Assembly (NCBI GenBank): GCA_910585215.1
Contig: CAJUDQ010000046.1
Location: 1 to 26,466 of the forward strand
Length of the DNA: 26,466 nt
DNA from: an uncultured Lachnospiraceae bacterium
Lineage (GTDB): Bacteria; Bacillota; Clostridia; Lachnospirales; Lachnospiraceae
Reading direction: 5' to 3'
The notes below the pieces were generated by a model. It was not told the origin of the DNA. It worked only from the letters and a program-made list of their open reading frames with translations, and searched no databases. How positions within the stretch are numbered: position 1 is the stretch's first letter; each line of letters starts with the position of its first letter. Positions 24,092 through 26,466 of the stretch are shown piece after piece. Both the position numbers and the translations under genes were made by a program.

Positions 24092-24820
24092 TTAGTCTGT
24101 TTCACAATAATATTGAAAATATTTTTCACGCAAAGTTTGATAGGAGCCTCTGGGCAGAAACAGAACAGTTTCATTATCCATTTTCATTTCCTGAGCATTA
24201 AGACTTTTCAAATGTTCCAGATTAACAATATAGGAAATGCCAACTCTGACAAATTCATCATAACAGGACAGCATTTCCCAGATTTCTTTCATTGTCATGC
24301 GAAGAATAGATGTTGTTCCATCGGAAAGCTGAAGACATTGATTTTTTTTCTGAGCTTCACAGTATACAATATCATGAATCGCTATTCGGTGGATTTTTCC
24401 GTCTATTTTCAGAAGAAGATATTTTCTTCGTTCTTCTTCGAGTTCTTTCAAAAGCTTGTCCAGTATGGAAAACAGTTTTTTTTCCTGTATGGGCTTTACT
24501 AAATATTGAGAGGCTTCTACACCAAAGGCGTCAAGTGCATGTTCTTTTGATGTGGTAAGGAAAACAAGCCGACTGTTGTTTCCCATGGCACGCAGTTCTT
24601 TTGCAGCAGCAATTCCCAGTTTTTCAGGCATATAGATGTCTAACAGAAGTAAATCCGGCATATAATTTTCTTCACGGGTTACACGAAGAAGTTCATTTAC
24701 ACTTTTAAAGGATTCTATTTTGAAATCCATTTCCATATGATATTTTTGGTAGTTGTTTAACATTTTTTCTGTTTTGGCAAGTTCAGTTGTTTCATCGTCA
24801 CATAATGCTATTTGATACAT
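24092..24820 (-). CDS. LytTR-family response regulator (AgrA-like)
   Basis: A 242-aa response regulator. The receiver domain (1-120) has the acidic pair in LCDDE (Asp8-Asp9), the phospho-acceptor Asp61 in DLLLLDIYMPEK, and the conserved Thr and Lys (FLTTSKEHA, then YLVKPI). The C-terminal LytTR DNA-binding domain (about 138-240) shows the DIVYCEAQKKNQCLQL and FVRVGISYIVNLEHL patterns. LytTR proteins bind paired direct-repeat sites. It is encoded first, before the AgrC-like kinase, and is separated from it by the inverted-repeat element. AAGGA precedes the ATG. The peptide or other cue sensed by the pair is unknown, because no agrB/agrD-like gene is in the window. Confidence 0.92.
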   Translation of the reverse strand: MYQIALCDDETTELAKTEKMLNNYQKYHMEMDFKIESFKSVNELLRVTREENYMPDLLLLDIYMPEKLGIAAAKELRAMGNNSRLVFLTTSKEHALDAFGVEASQYLVKPIQEKKLFSILDKLLKELEEERRKYLLLKIDGKIHRIAIHDIVYCEAQKKNQCLQLSDGTTSILRMTMKEIWEMLSCYDEFVRVGISYIVNLEHLKSLNAQEMKMDNETVLFLPRGSYQTLREKYFQYYCETD

Positions 24821-24929
24821 GAATTGTTCCTTCTTTCATTTTGTTAGGCAGTCAATGCCGATGATGGTTGTTTGTTCTGGACAATCAATACATGGGTTGG
24901 CTGCATGTCTTGCTAAGTATGCGTAAATT

Positions 24930-24957
24930 ATTATACTTATTTTTGGGTGAAAATCAA
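24930..24957 (-). promoter_or_regulatory. Promoter of the response-regulator operon
   Basis: On the minus strand TTGATT (24957-24952), 16-bp spacer, consensus TATAAT (24935-24930). The leader is about 100 nt. The 319-bp intergenic region 24821-25139 otherwise holds only this promoter and the feoA control region. Confidence 0.6.
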
Positions 24958-25049
24958 TACAAAGATAAATAATATGATAGGTTTTCTCAGAAGATAGAAA
25001 GAGGAAGCCGAAAGGTTTGCGATAAAGTGGTAAAGATTCCTTTGAGTTC

Positions 25050-25080
25050 TTGACTTCTAATAAAAGTTAGTATATACTAA
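25050..25080 (+). promoter_or_regulatory. feoA promoter with palindromic operator over the -10 box
   Basis: TTGACT (25050-25055), 17-bp spacer, TATACT (25073-25078). The perfect 14-bp palindrome TTAGTATATACTAA (25067-25080) covers the -10 box. TTAG/CTAA outer arms recall DtxR/IdeR boxes, but the spacing differs from the 19-bp consensus. Confidence 0.65.
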
Positions 25081-25081
25081 T

Positions 25082-25123
25082 TTCTGAAAACACAATTTTT
25101 TTATTTTGAAGAACTTTTCAGAA
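25082..25123 (+). promoter_or_regulatory. Hairpin in the feoA leader
   Basis: TTCTGAAAA (25082-25090) and TTTTCAGAA (25115-25123) form a perfect 9-bp stem with a 24-nt loop. It begins about at the predicted transcript start and ends just before the AGGAGG ribosome site. Confidence 0.45.
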
Positions 25124-25139
25124 AGAGGAGGTGATTTTT

Positions 25140-25349
25140 ATGCCATTGTCTATGCTAAATAATGGGGAGGAGAATGTGATTAAAAAAGTTGGAGGGAAAG
25201 AGGAGGTAAAAAAATTTTTGGAAGGGCTCGGCTTTGTAAAGGGAAGTGTGGTTACAGTGATTTCACAGACAGGGGGGAATATGATTGTGAGTGTAAAGGA
25301 TACCAGAGTTGCGATTGGAAAGGATATGGCGAATAAGATTATGGTTTAG
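25140..25349 (+). CDS. feoA: FeoA-domain protein
   Basis: A 69-aa SH3-like cytoplasmic protein of ferrous iron uptake, thought to assist the FeoB transporter. The family pattern is clear: a short helix (VKKFLEGLGFVKGS, the typical LGxxxG turn), then strands VVTVISQTGGNMIVSVKDTRVAIGKDMANKIMV with the conserved R-x-A-I-G near the end. AGGAGG, about 7 nt upstream, selects ATG 25140 over an earlier GTG. No feoB follows within the window, so the protein is either an orphan or one of several FeoA copies. The operator-like palindrome and the nearby iron-type DtxR gene suggest iron control. Confidence 0.88.
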   Translation: MPLSMLNNGEENVIKKVGGKEEVKKFLEGLGFVKGSVVTVISQTGGNMIVSVKDTRVAIGKDMANKIMV

Positions 25350-25433
25350 GGAAGGGGGATATGATTTAGTAAAGTGGAATTTCATTTTCTGTCGGACTTG
25401 TTTTTGTTTTATGTTATAACTTTTTTAAAACAA

Positions 25434-25462
25434 GTGACATTTTTATCTCTGTATGATAAAAT
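25434..25462 (+). promoter_or_regulatory. Promoter of the 78-aa protein gene
   Basis: GTGACA (25434-25439), 17-bp spacer, TAAAAT (25457-25462). It lies in its own intergenic region, so the gene is separate from feoA. Confidence 0.5.
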
Positions 25463-25495
25463 GTTGTTGAAATAAAATAAAAAGGAGTTTCTATC

Positions 25496-25732
25496 ATGGA
25501 TTTAAAAGAAAAAATTGAAAAAGTAGTAGACAAAGTAAAGAGTGACAAAAATTTCAAAGACAAACTTATGAAGGACCCTGTCAATGCTTTGGAAGATGTT
25601 CTGGGGGTGGATTTGCCAAATGAGCAGATTGATAAAATTATAGATGGTGTAAAGGCAAAAATCACCAAGGATAAGGCAGAGGATTTAATGGAAAATGTAG
25701 GAGAAAAGCTGAGCGGTATTTTTAAAAAATAA
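25496..25732 (+). CDS. Small acidic/basic helical protein of unknown function
   Basis: Not recognised with certainty. It has 78 aa, is rich in Lys and Asp/Glu, and is predicted to be almost all helical with no Cys and no membrane segment. The segment FKDKLMKDPVNALEDVLG followed by VDLPNEQIDKII resembles, in rhythm, the leader domain of NHLP/Nif11-type peptides (a helix, then DP-x-x-x-L, then G-x-x-x-P). However, the chain then continues with more helix and has no Gly-Gly cleavage site or Cys/Ser/Thr-rich core, so it is probably not a RiPP precursor. GGAG lies 8 nt before the ATG and it has its own promoter. Proteins of this kind are frequent in Lachnospiraceae as far as remembered. Confidence 0.75.
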   Translation: MDLKEKIEKVVDKVKSDKNFKDKLMKDPVNALEDVLGVDLPNEQIDKIIDGVKAKITKDKAEDLMENVGEKLSGIFKK

Positions 25733-25924
25733 GTTATTATTTTATGGAAAATGGTTTTGCCTCTTTTATCATCTGTTCTTGAAAACAGTTGTTGATGAAT
25801 AAAGTTCAGGAGGATGACTGTAAATTTATCATATGGCAAATAGGCTGTTCTGAATAAATTACTATAATTTGCAGAAAATATAGTGAACTATATTTTTCGG
25901 GTCAGGACCCAAAAGGTGGTAATT

Positions 25925-26417
25925 ATGGATTCTATTTGGACAGAAACAGCAGTACTTCCACATTTTAAATCATTGGAAGGCAATACAAAAACAGATGTAC
26001 TTATTATTGGCGGAGGAATTGCCGGTTTGTTATGTGCGTATTTTTTACAGGAACGAGGTGTGGACTATCTTCTTGTCGAAGCGGACCATATCTGTTCAGG
26101 AATTACTAAAAATACAACCGCAAAAATCACATCACAGCATGGACTGATTTATCACAAGCTTTTGAAAAGTATAGGCTGTGAAAGGACTAAGCTGTATCTG
26201 CAGGCGAATGAGCAGGCAGTGCAGAAATATTATGAACTATGCAGAAATATTGACTGCGATTTTGAGACAAAAAATTCTTATGTTTATTCTCTAAATAACA
26301 GAAAAAAGATTGAAAAGGAAGCATACGCCCTGCGAAAAACAGGTTTTGATTTTGAGATAACCGACACAGGGGAGCTTCCATTTTCTATTGCAGGTGCAAT
26401 TGGCTTTAAAAATCAGG
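25925..26417 (+). CDS. FAD-dependent oxidoreductase of the DAO family, 3' truncated by adapter
   Basis: The first 164 codons of a flavoprotein. The FAD-binding Rossmann motif is VLIIGGGIAGLLCAY (G29-G31-G34). The later stretch CSGITKNTTAKITSQHGLIY matches a clostridial/bacillar branch of the DAO fold whose members (YhfW-like) often carry a C-terminal Rieske [2Fe-2S] domain; that part is not visible here. The ATG at 25925 has AGGTGG upstream and is better than an in-frame ATG at 25883. The open frame appears to run to the window end only because adapter sequence from 26418 is translated (IGRASCRERV is adapter-derived), so the real C terminus is unknown. Confidence 0.8.
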
Positions 26418-26466
26418 AGATCGGAAGAGCGTCGTGTAGGGAAAGAGTGTGTCAGTACGTGTAGAT
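26418..26466 (+). other. Illumina adapter and index sequence (artefact)
   Basis: From 26418 the sequence reads AGATCGGAAGAGCGTCGTGT and continues as the complement of the TruSeq universal adapter through position 26450. It is followed by eight bases GTCAGTAC (the complement of i5 index GTACTGAC, remembered as D508), then GTGTAGAT, the start of the P5 flow-cell part. It is not genomic. Confidence 0.97.

Noticed and set aside
23951..24502. 183-codon open frame on the plus strand
   Set aside because: It is almost wholly antisense to the response regulator gene, which has full domain support; only its first part lies in the 207-bp element.
24844..24906. 20-codon minus-strand frame in the response-regulator leader (MQPTHVLIVQ...)
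   Set aside because: No ribosome site and no recognisable leader or signal pattern; its place in the leader is probably chance.

Overview
The window (26.5 kb, AT-rich, strong AGGAGG-type ribosome sites) looks like a chromosomal contig end from a spore-forming gut Clostridia, most likely a Lachnospiraceae member. The reasons are an archaeal-type ProS with a C-terminal Cys cluster, a SEC-C methionine aminopeptidase, sporulation genes (a SpoIID-domain protein, SpoIIR) and a GerA-type germination receptor. No tRNA, rRNA, CRISPR array, transposase or phage gene was seen. The last 49 bases are Illumina adapter plus index, not genome.

Layout. 1-2761: proS and cca in one operon. 2781-3054: a 6S RNA gene with its own promoter and terminator. 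3088-5406: large SpoIID-domain protein. 5616-8451 (minus): a two-gene germination receptor, a GerA A subunit followed by what looks like a B-subunit permease fused to the N-terminal domain of a C subunit. 8647-10487: thiD and map. 10488-14289: an accessory island with a consensus promoter, a broken small ORF, a 133-aa secreted protein, a terminator, then a three-gene membrane operon (anchored extracytoplasmic protein plus two FtsX-like permeases) with no ATPase. 14369-15211 (minus): murI. 15377-16560: spoIIR and a DUF1934 gene. 16668-17956: trxA and trxB. 17970-20671: an AraC regulator divergent from a GH2 glycosidase.

20829-24820 (all minus) holds, in transcription order, a LytTR response regulator, an AgrC-like sensor kinase, a radical SAM protein and an iron-type DtxR regulator. 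The gap between regulator and kinase is filled exactly by a 207-bp element with perfect 19-bp terminal inverted repeats, flanked by a 6-bp direct repeat. It carries two copies of a dyad and promoter-like sequences on both strands, and is either a MITE-like insertion or an invertible promoter segment. 25140-26417: an orphan feoA with a palindrome over its -10 box, a 78-codon helical protein gene, and the start of a DAO-family FAD oxidoreductase cut off by adapter.

The most notable items are the 207-bp element, the secreted-protein and permease island, the fused germination subunit, a 34-bp hairpin whose only non-Watson-Crick positions are G.U pairs when read as plus-strand RNA, and the terminal adapter. 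All family calls rest on motifs read by eye; no database search was possible.
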